Shown here: piece after piece, positions 57,026-64,000 of the stretch
Numbering within the stretch: the stretch's first letter is position 1
Layout of the letters: the number at the start of each line of letters is the position of its first letter
Assembly: GCF_020171945.1 (NCBI RefSeq)
Contig: NZ_JAIVAP010000006.1
Span: 224,459-288,458, forward strand
Length of the DNA stretch: 64,000 nucleotides
Origin: Bacillus infantis
Lineage (GTDB): Bacteria > Bacillota > Bacilli > Bacillales > Cytobacillaceae
Direction of reading: 5' to 3'
Notes under the pieces: model-generated
The model's input: only the letters and a program-made list of their open reading frames with translations
Database searches by the model: none
Told to the model about the DNA's origin: nothing
Translations under genes and position numbers: made by a program

Positions 57026-58723
57026 ATGAAGAATAAGTCTGTGAAAGTGACATTGGCTGCCATCCTGAGCCTCAGCGCTGTGGCACCTGCAGTTATGGCA
57101 AGCGACAGTACTGAAGCAAAAGAAAGAGCGGGGGATCCGGAAATGAGTTCTTCAAAGTTTATGCCTCCTGTTCCATTTTCATGGGATCATCCGGGAAAAT
57201 CATCGCCGGTGCTTCACCCGGGATCTGCCAGGGGTGCAGGTATGGTTGAGGGCCCGCTCAATGAAATCGATGGAATCATGGAGGATATGATTGATTCCAG
57301 GGTGATGCCCGGTGCAGTGGCACTTGTGGCCCGCCGCGGCCATATCGTTAAGCACGAAGCATATGGCATGGCTTATCAGTACAAGGATGACGGAATGACA
57401 GAAGCCGAGCAGCCTATCTCCATGGCGAAGGACACCATCTTTGACCTTGCTTCCATCAGCAAAATCTTTACAACAACAGCCGCTATGCAGCTGTATGAAA
57501 AAGGCCTCTTCCATCTTGATGATCCGGTGGCTGATTATCTGCCTGAGTTTGCAGCCGGCGGCAAGGAAGAGGTGACCATCAGGCAGCTGATGACCCATAC
57601 CTCCGGATTCACGGCCTGGATCCCTCTTTATTCACAGGGAAACAGCCGCGAAGACCGTATCTCGAACGCCCTGCAATATCCGCTTGCCAATGAGCCGGGG
57701 AGCACCTATACATACAGCGACCTCAACATGATCGCCCTCGGAGCCCTTATTGAAAAACTATCAGGCAAACGCCTGGACGAATATGTTAAAGAGCATATTA
57801 CCAAGCCTCTTGGAATGAATGATACCATGTATAATCCGCCTGAAAGTCTGAAGGACAGGATTGCAGCGACTGAATATCAGCCTGCCCTTGGGCGCGGCCT
57901 TGTCTGGGGCGAGGTCCATGATGAAAACGCATGGTCGCTTGATGGCGTCGCCGGACATGCAGGGGTATTCTCCACGGCAGGAGACCTGGCGAAGTTTGCC
58001 CATATGTACGTAAACGAAGGCACATATGGAGGCAAGCGAATCTTGAAAAAAGAAACAGTCAGGACGCTGACGGAAAATCAGATTCCCCAGTTTCCCGGCG
58101 ATGACCACGGCCTCGGATGGGAGCTGAATCAGGGATGGCTCGGTGATGCACTGACAGATAAGGATTCACTGAGCCACACAGGCTACACAGGCACATCGGT
58201 TGTCATCTCCCAGAAAAATGACACCATTGCCATCCTGCTGACCAACCGGGTCCATCCGACAAGGAATACCGTTTCAACGAATCCTGCCAGAAGGGCATTT
58301 GCAAGGCAGGTGGCAGACAGCATTCCGGTCAGCATCCCCGGCAAGAAGCCCGCGTGGTTCTCTGGCTATGGAGATAACACAGAAAAGAGCCTGACAGCTG
58401 AAGTCGAACTGCATTCGCAGGCAGTTCTCTCTTTTGAAACCTGGCACAGGATTGAAGAAAACAGCGATTATGGCTATCTGGAAATCTCGGCAGACGGCAC
58501 AAATTGGACTGAAGTCAAGACCTTTACCGGAAACACCGAGAGCTGGAGTACGGTTAAAGCCGAGCTTCCTGCAGATACTAAGCTCATTCGCTTTCGCTAC
58601 AAAACCGATGCCACCGTCAACGGCAGAGGCTGGTATTTGGATGATATAAAAATCTCGCCTAAAAAAGGCAAACTCATAAAGCCTGAGTTTGCGAGTGAAG
58701 ACTGGCAAAAGCGCAGCTATTAA
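57026..58723 (+). CDS. secreted beta-lactamase-fold hydrolase, AmiE/YbbE-like, with extra C-terminal domain
   Basis: 565 residues. Signal peptide 1-25; serine beta-lactamase-like domain at about 75-435 with the SxxK motif S143-K146 (LASISKIFTT), YSD (YTYSDLN) and an HTG-type third motif (SHTGYTGTS). It is followed by nagZ and namZ as in the B. subtilis amiE-nagZ-ybbC order, where AmiE removes peptide from muropeptides. Unlike AmiE (about 440 residues) it has 120 extra C-terminal residues that look like a carbohydrate-binding beta-sandwich (DYGYLEISADGTNWTEVKTF, GRGWYLDDIKI). GGAGG precedes the ATG. Confidence 0.85.
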   Translation: MKNKSVKVTLAAILSLSAVAPAVMASDSTEAKERAGDPEMSSSKFMPPVPFSWDHPGKSSPVLHPGSARGAGMVEGPLNEIDGIMEDMIDSRVMPGAVALVARRGHIVKHEAYGMAYQYKDDGMTEAEQPISMAKDTIFDLASISKIFTTTAAMQLYEKGLFHLDDPVADYLPEFAAGGKEEVTIRQLMTHTSGFTAWIPLYSQGNSREDRISNALQYPLANEPGSTYTYSDLNMIALGALIEKLSGKRLDEYVKEHITKPLGMNDTMYNPPESLKDRIAATEYQPALGRGLVWGEVHDENAWSLDGVAGHAGVFSTAGDLAKFAHMYVNEGTYGGKRILKKETVRTLTENQIPQFPGDDHGLGWELNQGWLGDALTDKDSLSHTGYTGTSVVISQKNDTIAILLTNRVHPTRNTVSTNPARRAFARQVADSIPVSIPGKKPAWFSGYGDNTEKSLTAEVELHSQAVLSFETWHRIEENSDYGYLEISADGTNWTEVKTFTGNTESWSTVKAELPADTKLIRFRYKTDATVNGRGWYLDDIKISPKKGKLIKPEFASEDWQKRSY

Positions 58724-58742
58724 ATGTTGAGGAGGAATGGCT

Positions 58743-60821
58743 TTGAAAAAGCTCAAAATGATTGTAATGACTTTTCTGGTTCTTATCCTTGGATTCTCCG
58801 CCTGGCTGCAGCCTGCAGCGGCGGCAGGCAATAATAAGGTGAAGGATCTCGTCCTCCTGCAGAACCTGCCGGAATTCGAGGTGCAATTCAGCGGAAAAAC
58901 CCTGCAGCTTAAAGCACTGCATGTTTATAAGGATGGCCATTTTCTAGGAGTCTCCAAGAATCTTGACTGGAGTTCCTCCAATAAAACGGTCGCTAGGGTA
59001 TCTGATGACGGAACTGTGACTCTGTCAGGAAAGAACGGCCGTACCTTCATTACCGTAACAGATGGAAAAAATAAAGACCGCATCGCCATTGATGCGAAGG
59101 ATCGCAAAGCCGGCTTCCAGGCAGAGATCCGCAAGGAAAAATCAAAGCGCTATCAGCTGATTGACGGGGCTGTCAAAGCAATGAAGCTCGAAGAAAAAGT
59201 CGGGCAGATGCTCATGCCGGATTTCCGGACTTGGAAAGGCCAGAATGTAACAGAAATCCAGCCGGAAATTGAAGCGCTGGTGAAAAAATACCATCTCGGG
59301 GGCGTCATTCTTTTCCGCGAGAATGTCGTGACAACCGAGCAGACAACAAAGCTGGTTTCACAATACCAGGATGCTTCTGAAAAATACGGGCTCCTGATGA
59401 CGATTGACCAGGAAGGAGGCATTGTCACCCGCCTGCAGTCCGGAACTGATATGCCGGGCAATATGGCCCTGGGTGCCGCCCGCTCTCCGGAAACCGCCGA
59501 AAAGGTGGGGAAAGCCATCGGTGAAGAGCTTGCCGCCCTCGGCATCAATACGAACTTCGCACCTGTTATGGATGTCAATAATAACCCTGATAACCCGGTC
59601 ATCGGCGTCCGCTCCTTTGGGGAAGACCCTGAGCTTGTAGCTGAAATGGGCGTAGCTTATACAAAGGGACTGCAGTCAGCAGGCGTCGCGGCAACTGCGA
59701 AGCACTTCCCTGGCCACGGCGACACAGCAGTCGATTCTCACCTTGGATTGCCTGAGGTCCCGCATGATAAAGAGCGATTGAAGGAAGTGGAGCTTTATCC
59801 GTTCCAGAAAGGCATGGAGGCCGGCATTGATGCCATCATGACGGCACATGTCACCTTCCCGAAAATCGATGATACAAAAGCCATTTCACAGAAAACGGGT
59901 GAAGAAATTGCTATCCCGGCAACCCTTTCCTACAAAGTTCTCACAGAATTGATGAGGGAAGAAATGGGCTATAAGGGAGTCATTACAACAGATGCGATGA
60001 ATATGAACGCCATCGCTGAGCACTTTGGTCCGGTTGACGCAGCCATCCGCTCCGTCAAAGCAGGAACAGATATTGTCCTGATGCCGGTCGGACTAGAATC
60101 AGTCGCTGAAGGGCTACTGGCTGCTGTTAAATCAGGAGAAATCTCGGAAAAACGGATTGAAGCTTCTGTAAAGCGGATTCTGACTTTGAAGCTCAAACGG
60201 GGAATCATCAAAGAAGAAACACCGCAGGATCTGAGCGAAAAGATTGCCAATGCCCTTGAAGTCGTAGGCTCTGAGGAACATAAAGCGATTGAAAAGGAAG
60301 CTGCCCAGAAATCGATCACCCTTGTTAAAAACGAAGGAGCCCTTCCGCTATCAGCGGCAGACAGCGATACTATCCTCGTCATCGGCAACACCTATATTAA
60401 CGATTTGGGGAAGGCAGTAAAAGCCCGCCATGCTAATACAGAAATCATTGCAACAGCTGACTTCAGCCTCACGGCAGAACAGCTGGAAAAGGCCAAAAAT
60501 GCAAAGGCAGTCATCGTCGGTTCACATACATCTAATGTTTCCGGCCGCTCGCCTGACAGCGCCCAAATGAAAATGATCAACAAGCTGATCAGCGAGACAG
60601 ATGCACCAGTCATCACAGTAGCCATCCGCAATCCTTATGACATCATGGCCGTGCCAGGCACAGATGCCTATCTTGCGCAGTACGGCTTCCGCCCGGCAAG
60701 CTTTGAAGCATCTGCAGCTGTCATTTTCGGAGAGTTCGCACCTACTGGAAAGCTTCCGGTTACAATCCCGTCGCTTGAAGGCGGAACTTTGTATGAATAT
60801 GGCCACGGTTTGAGCTACTAA
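58743..60821 (+). CDS. nagZ: secreted beta-N-acetylglucosaminidase NagZ (GH3)
   Basis: 692 residues from a TTG at 58743, 7 bases after GGAGG (the ATG at 58737 is only 1 base away). Signal peptide 1-28, a Big/Ig-like region at about 35-125, GH3 catalytic domain at about 140-480 with KHFPGHGDT (K320-T328, including the His of the Asp-His dyad) and nucleophile D417 (TTDAMNMNAI), then the GH3 C-terminal domain. Releases GlcNAc from muropeptides outside the cell for recycling. Confidence 0.93.
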   Translation: MKKLKMIVMTFLVLILGFSAWLQPAAAAGNNKVKDLVLLQNLPEFEVQFSGKTLQLKALHVYKDGHFLGVSKNLDWSSSNKTVARVSDDGTVTLSGKNGRTFITVTDGKNKDRIAIDAKDRKAGFQAEIRKEKSKRYQLIDGAVKAMKLEEKVGQMLMPDFRTWKGQNVTEIQPEIEALVKKYHLGGVILFRENVVTTEQTTKLVSQYQDASEKYGLLMTIDQEGGIVTRLQSGTDMPGNMALGAARSPETAEKVGKAIGEELAALGINTNFAPVMDVNNNPDNPVIGVRSFGEDPELVAEMGVAYTKGLQSAGVAATAKHFPGHGDTAVDSHLGLPEVPHDKERLKEVELYPFQKGMEAGIDAIMTAHVTFPKIDDTKAISQKTGEEIAIPATLSYKVLTELMREEMGYKGVITTDAMNMNAIAEHFGPVDAAIRSVKAGTDIVLMPVGLESVAEGLLAAVKSGEISEKRIEASVKRILTLKLKRGIIKEETPQDLSEKIANALEVVGSEEHKAIEKEAAQKSITLVKNEGALPLSAADSDTILVIGNTYINDLGKAVKARHANTEIIATADFSLTAEQLEKAKNAKAVIVGSHTSNVSGRSPDSAQMKMINKLISETDAPVITVAIRNPYDIMAVPGTDAYLAQYGFRPASFEASAAVIFGEFAPTGKLPVTIPSLEGGTLYEYGHGLSY

Positions 60822-60933
60822 AGCAGCTGGCAGGAAGGCAATCTTCCTGCTAAGACTATTTTTTTCAATATGAAGGGTTCCGGTGCCTGGATTCCAGGGC
60901 TGGGACTTTTCTAAAAACCAGGGAGGGGTCACA

Positions 60934-62199
60934 TTGAAAAAACGCTTGATCATTATGCTGTCATTGATTCTCGTACTTTCCGCCCTGTCTGCCGCAGCCT
61001 TCGCAGATAACGGAAAGCATAAAGGCAAAGATAAGAAAGCGAAGAAATTCGAGCTGGGCATCGAAGTGCTGCTCGATGATCAGAAGGAATTAATAGAAGG
61101 AAAGCGCGTCGGCCTGATCACCAATCCGACCGGCGTCGATCAGGAGCTTAATAGTATTGTAGATTTGCTTCATAATGATCCCGAAGTAGAGCTTACCGCC
61201 CTTTACGGACCTGAGCATGGTGTAAGGGGAAGCGCCCAGGCCGGGGAATATGTCGAGTTTTATACAGATGAAAAAACAGGCCTTCCTGTGTACAGCCTGT
61301 ACGGGGCAACCAAAAAGCCGACCCCGGAAATGCTGGAAAACGTTGATGTCCTGCTGTTTGACATCCAGGATGTCGGCACCCGCTTTTACACCTATATCTA
61401 CACAATGGCCTATGCAATGGAAGCAGCAAAAGAAAATGACATCCCATTCATCGTCCTCGACCGCCCGAATCCGCTTGGCGGCACTGAAGTGGAAGGGCCG
61501 GTTCTGGAAACACCGTACAAATCCTTTGTCGGCAATTACGAAATCCCGCTCCGCCATGGGATGACTGTCGGCGAGCTGGCCAAGCTGTTCAATGAGGAAT
61601 TCGAGATTGGCGCAGACCTGACAGTTGTCAAAATGAAAGGCTGGAAGCGTGATATGTATTATGACGAAACTGGCCTCCAATTCGTCATGCCATCACCGAA
61701 TATGCCGACGTTGGATACCGCTCTTGTATATCCGGGAGCTGCCTTGATTGAAGGCACCAATGTTTCGGAAGGCAGGGGGACAACCAAGCCATTCGAGCTC
61801 ATCGGAGCACCGTTCATCAATGCCGATAATCTGGCACAGCAGCTCAACAGCCTGAACCTGAAGGGAGTCAGCTTCCGGGCTGCATCCTTCACACCATCGA
61901 TTTCCAAGCATGCCGGCAAACTGTCCCATGGCATCCAGATCCATATCACAGACCGTGATGAATTTGAACCAGTTAAAACCGGACTGCATATCGTCAAAAG
62001 CATCCATGACCTGTATCCGGAGGACTTTGCATTCCGCGCTGAAGACAGCCGCGGCATCTCCTTCTTCGACCAGCTCATCGGAAACGGCTGGGTCCGCGAC
62101 GCCATTGATGAAGGAAAATCCGTCGAATGGATTGAATCGCAGTGGAAGGATGAGCTTAAAGATTTTAATAAAGTGCGTAAGGATTATTTGATGTACTAA
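60934..62199 (+). CDS. namZ: exo-beta-N-acetylmuramidase NamZ (DUF1343)
   Basis: 421 residues from a TTG at 60934, 5 bases after GGGAGGGG; signal peptide 1-24. Family signatures: VGLITNPTGVD, LYGPEHGVRG, DIQDVGTRFYTYIYTM, FIVLDRPNPLGG and GRGTTKPFE. NamZ (YbbC) cleaves MurNAc from the non-reducing end of peptidoglycan fragments and works with NagZ and AmiE. A hairpin (GCAGGAAG / CTTCCTGC, 60831-60851) lies between nagZ and namZ. A terminator follows. Confidence 0.93.
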   Translation: MKKRLIIMLSLILVLSALSAAAFADNGKHKGKDKKAKKFELGIEVLLDDQKELIEGKRVGLITNPTGVDQELNSIVDLLHNDPEVELTALYGPEHGVRGSAQAGEYVEFYTDEKTGLPVYSLYGATKKPTPEMLENVDVLLFDIQDVGTRFYTYIYTMAYAMEAAKENDIPFIVLDRPNPLGGTEVEGPVLETPYKSFVGNYEIPLRHGMTVGELAKLFNEEFEIGADLTVVKMKGWKRDMYYDETGLQFVMPSPNMPTLDTALVYPGAALIEGTNVSEGRGTTKPFELIGAPFINADNLAQQLNSLNLKGVSFRAASFTPSISKHAGKLSHGIQIHITDRDEFEPVKTGLHIVKSIHDLYPEDFAFRAEDSRGISFFDQLIGNGWVRDAIDEGKSVEWIESQWKDELKDFNKVRKDYLMY

Positions 62200-62202
62200 G
62201 CT

Positions 62203-62241
62203 GGTGCCAGGCACCGCCGCTTGTGATGCGGCGGTGTTTTT
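62203..62241 (+). terminator. palindrome and intrinsic terminator after namZ
   Basis: GGTGCCAGGCACC (62203-62215) merges into the terminator stem CACCGCCGC / GCGGCGGTG (62212-62236) followed by five T. Confidence 0.88.
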
Positions 62242-62279
62242 GTGTTTTGCCGGGCGATGGGGCCTGGCGTGGGAGCGAT

Positions 62280-63276
62280 GGGATACATGAATGAGTGTTT
62301 AAGGAGTGAGTCATGCATACGAAGAGCCTGCTGGGATACATGAGAGAGCGTTTTGTGAGTGAGTCATGTATACGAAGAGCCTGCTGGGATACACGAGAGG
62401 GCGTTTTGTGAGTGAGCCATGTATATGAAGTGCCTGCTAGGATACATGAGAGAGCGTTTTGTGAGTGAGTCATGTATACGAAGAGCCTGCTGGGGTACAT
62501 GAGAGGGCATTTAGAGAGTGAGTCATGTATACGAAGAGCCTGCTGGGATACATGAGAGGGCGTTTTGTGAGTGAGTCATGTATACGAAGAGCCTGCTGGG
62601 GTACATGAGAGGGCGTTTTGTGAGTGAGTCATGTATATGAAGAGCCTGCTGGGATACATGAGAGAGCGTTTTGTGAGTGAGTCATGTACACGAAGAGCCT
62701 GCTGGGATACATGAGTGAGCGTTTAGAGAGTGAGTCATGTATACGAAGAGCCTGCTGGGATACATGAGAGGGTGTTTTGTGAGTGAGTCATGTATACGAA
62801 GAGCCTGCTGGGATACATGAGAGAGTGTTTTGTAAGTGAGTCATGTATACGAAGAGCCTGCTGGGGTACATGAGTGAGTGTTTTGTGAGTGAGTCATGTA
62901 TACGAAGAGCCTGCTGGGATACATGAGAGAGTGTTTTGTGAGTGAGTCATGTATACGAAGAGCCTGCTGGGATACATGAGAGGGCATTTAGAGAGTGAGT
63001 CATGTATATGAAGAGCCTGTTGGGATACATGAGTGAGCGTTTAGAAAGGGAGTTATGTATACGAAGAGCCTGCTGGGATACATGAGAGTGCGTTTAGAGA
63101 GTGAGTCATGTATACGAATAGCCTGCTGGGATACATGAGAGACCGTTTAGAAAGGGAGTCATGTACACGAAGAGCCTGATGGGATACATGAGAGGGCGTT
63201 TTGTGAGTGAGTCATGTATACGAAGAGCCTGCTGGGATACATGAGAGAGCATTTAGGGAGTGAGTCATGTATCCCA
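62280..63276. repeat. 53-bp tandem array, about 19 units
   Basis: The marker CATGTAT (a few copies CATGCAT, CATGTAC or TATGTAT) falls at 62312, 62365, 62418 and so on to 63266, always exactly 53 bases apart, with no insertions or deletions. The unit is GGGATACATGAGAGAGCGTT followed by TTGTGAGTGAGTCATGTATA and CGAAGAGCCTGCT. TCATGTAT and ATACATGA pair across CGAAGAGCCTGCTGGG, so each unit can form a hairpin. Variation is concentrated in GAGAGNGCGTTTTGTGAGT versus GAGAGGGCATTTAGAGAGT. 53 is not a multiple of 3, so it is not a coding repeat, and there are no unique spacers, so it is not CRISPR. Confidence 0.95.
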
Positions 63277-63401
63277 AAACATTTTCCCTCATAAGCAGCT
63301 CTCCCCTCTCCCAAAACATTTTCGCTAAAGACACGACTCCCTTTTACAGCCTCCGAAACCGGGTAAAAATAATAAAAACACAACATGAAGGACGTGATAC
63401 C

Positions 63402-63827
63402 ATGCCGCAAAAAGCCTATTTGATCAACACAAACCGTTCAGGCTGCCCGAATGGGAGGGATGAGAGGGATATGCTGGCTAATGCGAAGTGTGCGGCCTAT
63501 TTTTCGCCGTGGAAGGAAAAGATCAAGAAGCTGCAGGAAGGGGATCTCGTGTTTTTATACAGCAACAAGAGGGGGATTATTGCACGGGGAGTGGCGACAG
63601 GAATTGTTCAGGCAGCCGATCATGAAGATGAGAACGGCATCCACTGGGATGAGGAGTATTATATGAAACTCCATGACTTCGATATTTTATCTTCCCCTAT
63701 GCCTGCGGCCAGCATTTGCAGTGCTGCCGGGCAAAGGATTATGTTCGGCCAAACATTGACGCCGTTAAGAGGAGAGACGGGGAAAGCCATTTGGGATGTG
63801 ATTACAGAGCATTATAATACCCGTTGA
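63402..63827 (+). CDS. PUA/EVE-like small protein
   Basis: 141 residues from the ATG at 63402, which follows AAGGACGTGAT; the open frame begins at 63267 inside the end of the repeat array and that part is not coding-like. The pattern KAYLINTNRSG, then KIKKLQEGDLVFLYSNKRGIIARGVATG resembles EVE/PUA-superfamily domains, which bind modified nucleobases in RNA or DNA. The family call is tentative. Confidence 0.6.
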   Translation: MPQKAYLINTNRSGCPNGRDERDMLANAKCAAYFSPWKEKIKKLQEGDLVFLYSNKRGIIARGVATGIVQAADHEDENGIHWDEEYYMKLHDFDILSSPMPAASICSAAGQRIMFGQTLTPLRGETGKAIWDVITEHYNTR

Positions 63828-63859
63828 AACTTCTCCGTCTTCATTGTTGCATAAAGACC

Positions 63860-63883
63860 TTTCGACAAAATCCGGGAGGTGCC
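63860..63883 (+). repeat. REP-like element truncated by an IS
   Basis: TTTCGACAAAATCCGGGAGG then TGCC, identical in layout to the copy at 54118, but after GGTGCCTGT the family end CACC is replaced by GCTCGACCCCC. Confidence 0.65.
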
Positions 63884-64000
63884 TGTGCTCGACCCCCTTA
63901 TAATGGACAAATAGACCATCATAATTCGGTGATATACTAACATATAAGGGGGAATTAAAATGAACAAGCCTACTCGTAAAAGACACCTTGATCCCGATAT
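63884..64000 (+). mobile_element. left end of an IS3-family (IS150-like) insertion sequence
   Basis: The end TGTGCTCGACCCCC followed by TTATAATGGACAAA has the form of IS150-group inverted repeats (TG...GACCCC...TGGACA). The element continues beyond the window. It begins exactly where a REP-like repeat is broken. Confidence 0.6.
63960..64000 (+). CDS. partial CDS, probable transposase OrfA of the IS
   Basis: ATG at 63960 after AAGGGGGAA, reading MNKPTRKRHLDPD to the window edge. Only 13 residues are seen; the basic start and position inside the IS end suggest the first transposase frame. Confidence 0.5.
   Translation, partial: MNKPTRKRHLDPD

Noticed and set aside
62165..62500. Minus-strand 111-residue ORF reading MYPSRLFVYMTHSQNAL-type repeats
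   Set aside because: It is the repeat array read in shifting frames (53 is not a multiple of 3) and runs through the namZ terminator; no ribosome binding site.
62280..63276. CRISPR array
   Set aside because: The whole 53-bp unit is conserved; there are no unique spacers and no cas genes nearby.

Overview
The window is a chromosome segment of a low-to-moderate GC, spore-forming, flagellated, competence-capable member of the Bacillaceae. The evidence is the gene content and order, which follow the Bacillus subtilis ywm-ywq neighbourhood: atpAGDC, ywzB, ywmB, murA, spoIID, spoIIQ, spoIIID, mbl, flhO-flhP, fabZ, ywpF, ssbB, ywqA-ywqB. Strong GGAGG-type ribosome binding sites, many TTG and GTG starts, sigma-A, sigma-E and sigma-F type promoters, a ComK box and Spo0A boxes agree. 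Genus and species cannot be fixed by eye.

Layout. 1-4.6 kb: end of the F1Fo ATP synthase operon. 4.6-5.5 kb: repeat-rich gap. 5.5-16.4 kb: eleven-gene complex I operon nuoABCDHIJKLMN with no nuoEFG, its own promoter and a strong terminator. NuoC carries a roughly 310-residue Ala/Lys repeat extension. 16.5-22 kb: envelope and sporulation genes (ywzB, ywmB, murA, spoIID, a VanZ-like gene, spoIIQ). 22-27 kb: gamma-glutamyltransferase, pyroglutamyl peptidase, and a two-subunit sodium/solute (acetate-type) symporter. 27-35.8 kb: LysM protein, spoIIID, mbl, flhO-flhP, EpuA-like protein, fabZ with a FapR-like operator over its ribosome binding site, a lipoprotein, ywpF, and ssbB with a ComK box. 36-46.5 kb: a 1300-residue secreted subtilase, an XRE regulator with palindromic operators, the SNF2/SWIM pair ywqA-ywqB, and a REP-associated-type tyrosine transposase flanked by its likely repeats. 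46.6-51.3 kb: two SLH surface proteins, one fused to a 5'-nucleotidase.

51.4-56.7 kb is the most unusual part. It holds a pseudo-alpha/beta-hydrolase fused to a SARP/BTAD-type DNA-binding regulator, then three cyclic-di-GMP (GEMM-I) riboswitches within 3.4 kb. Each precedes a short gene: a 75-residue unknown protein, a SinI-family antirepressor, and a 44-residue single-span membrane peptide. An xpaC-telA pair lies between the second and third. A SinI antirepressor whose ribosome binding site abuts a c-di-GMP aptamer would connect c-di-GMP directly to the SinI/SinR biofilm switch; I regard this as the best candidate for an undescribed system.

57-62.2 kb: a peptidoglycan-recycling set (AmiE-like esterase/amidase, NagZ, NamZ). 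62.3-63.3 kb: a strictly periodic 53-bp tandem array of about 19 palindrome-bearing units. 63.4-64 kb: a PUA/EVE-like gene and the left end of an IS3-type element that has interrupted one of the REP-like repeats.
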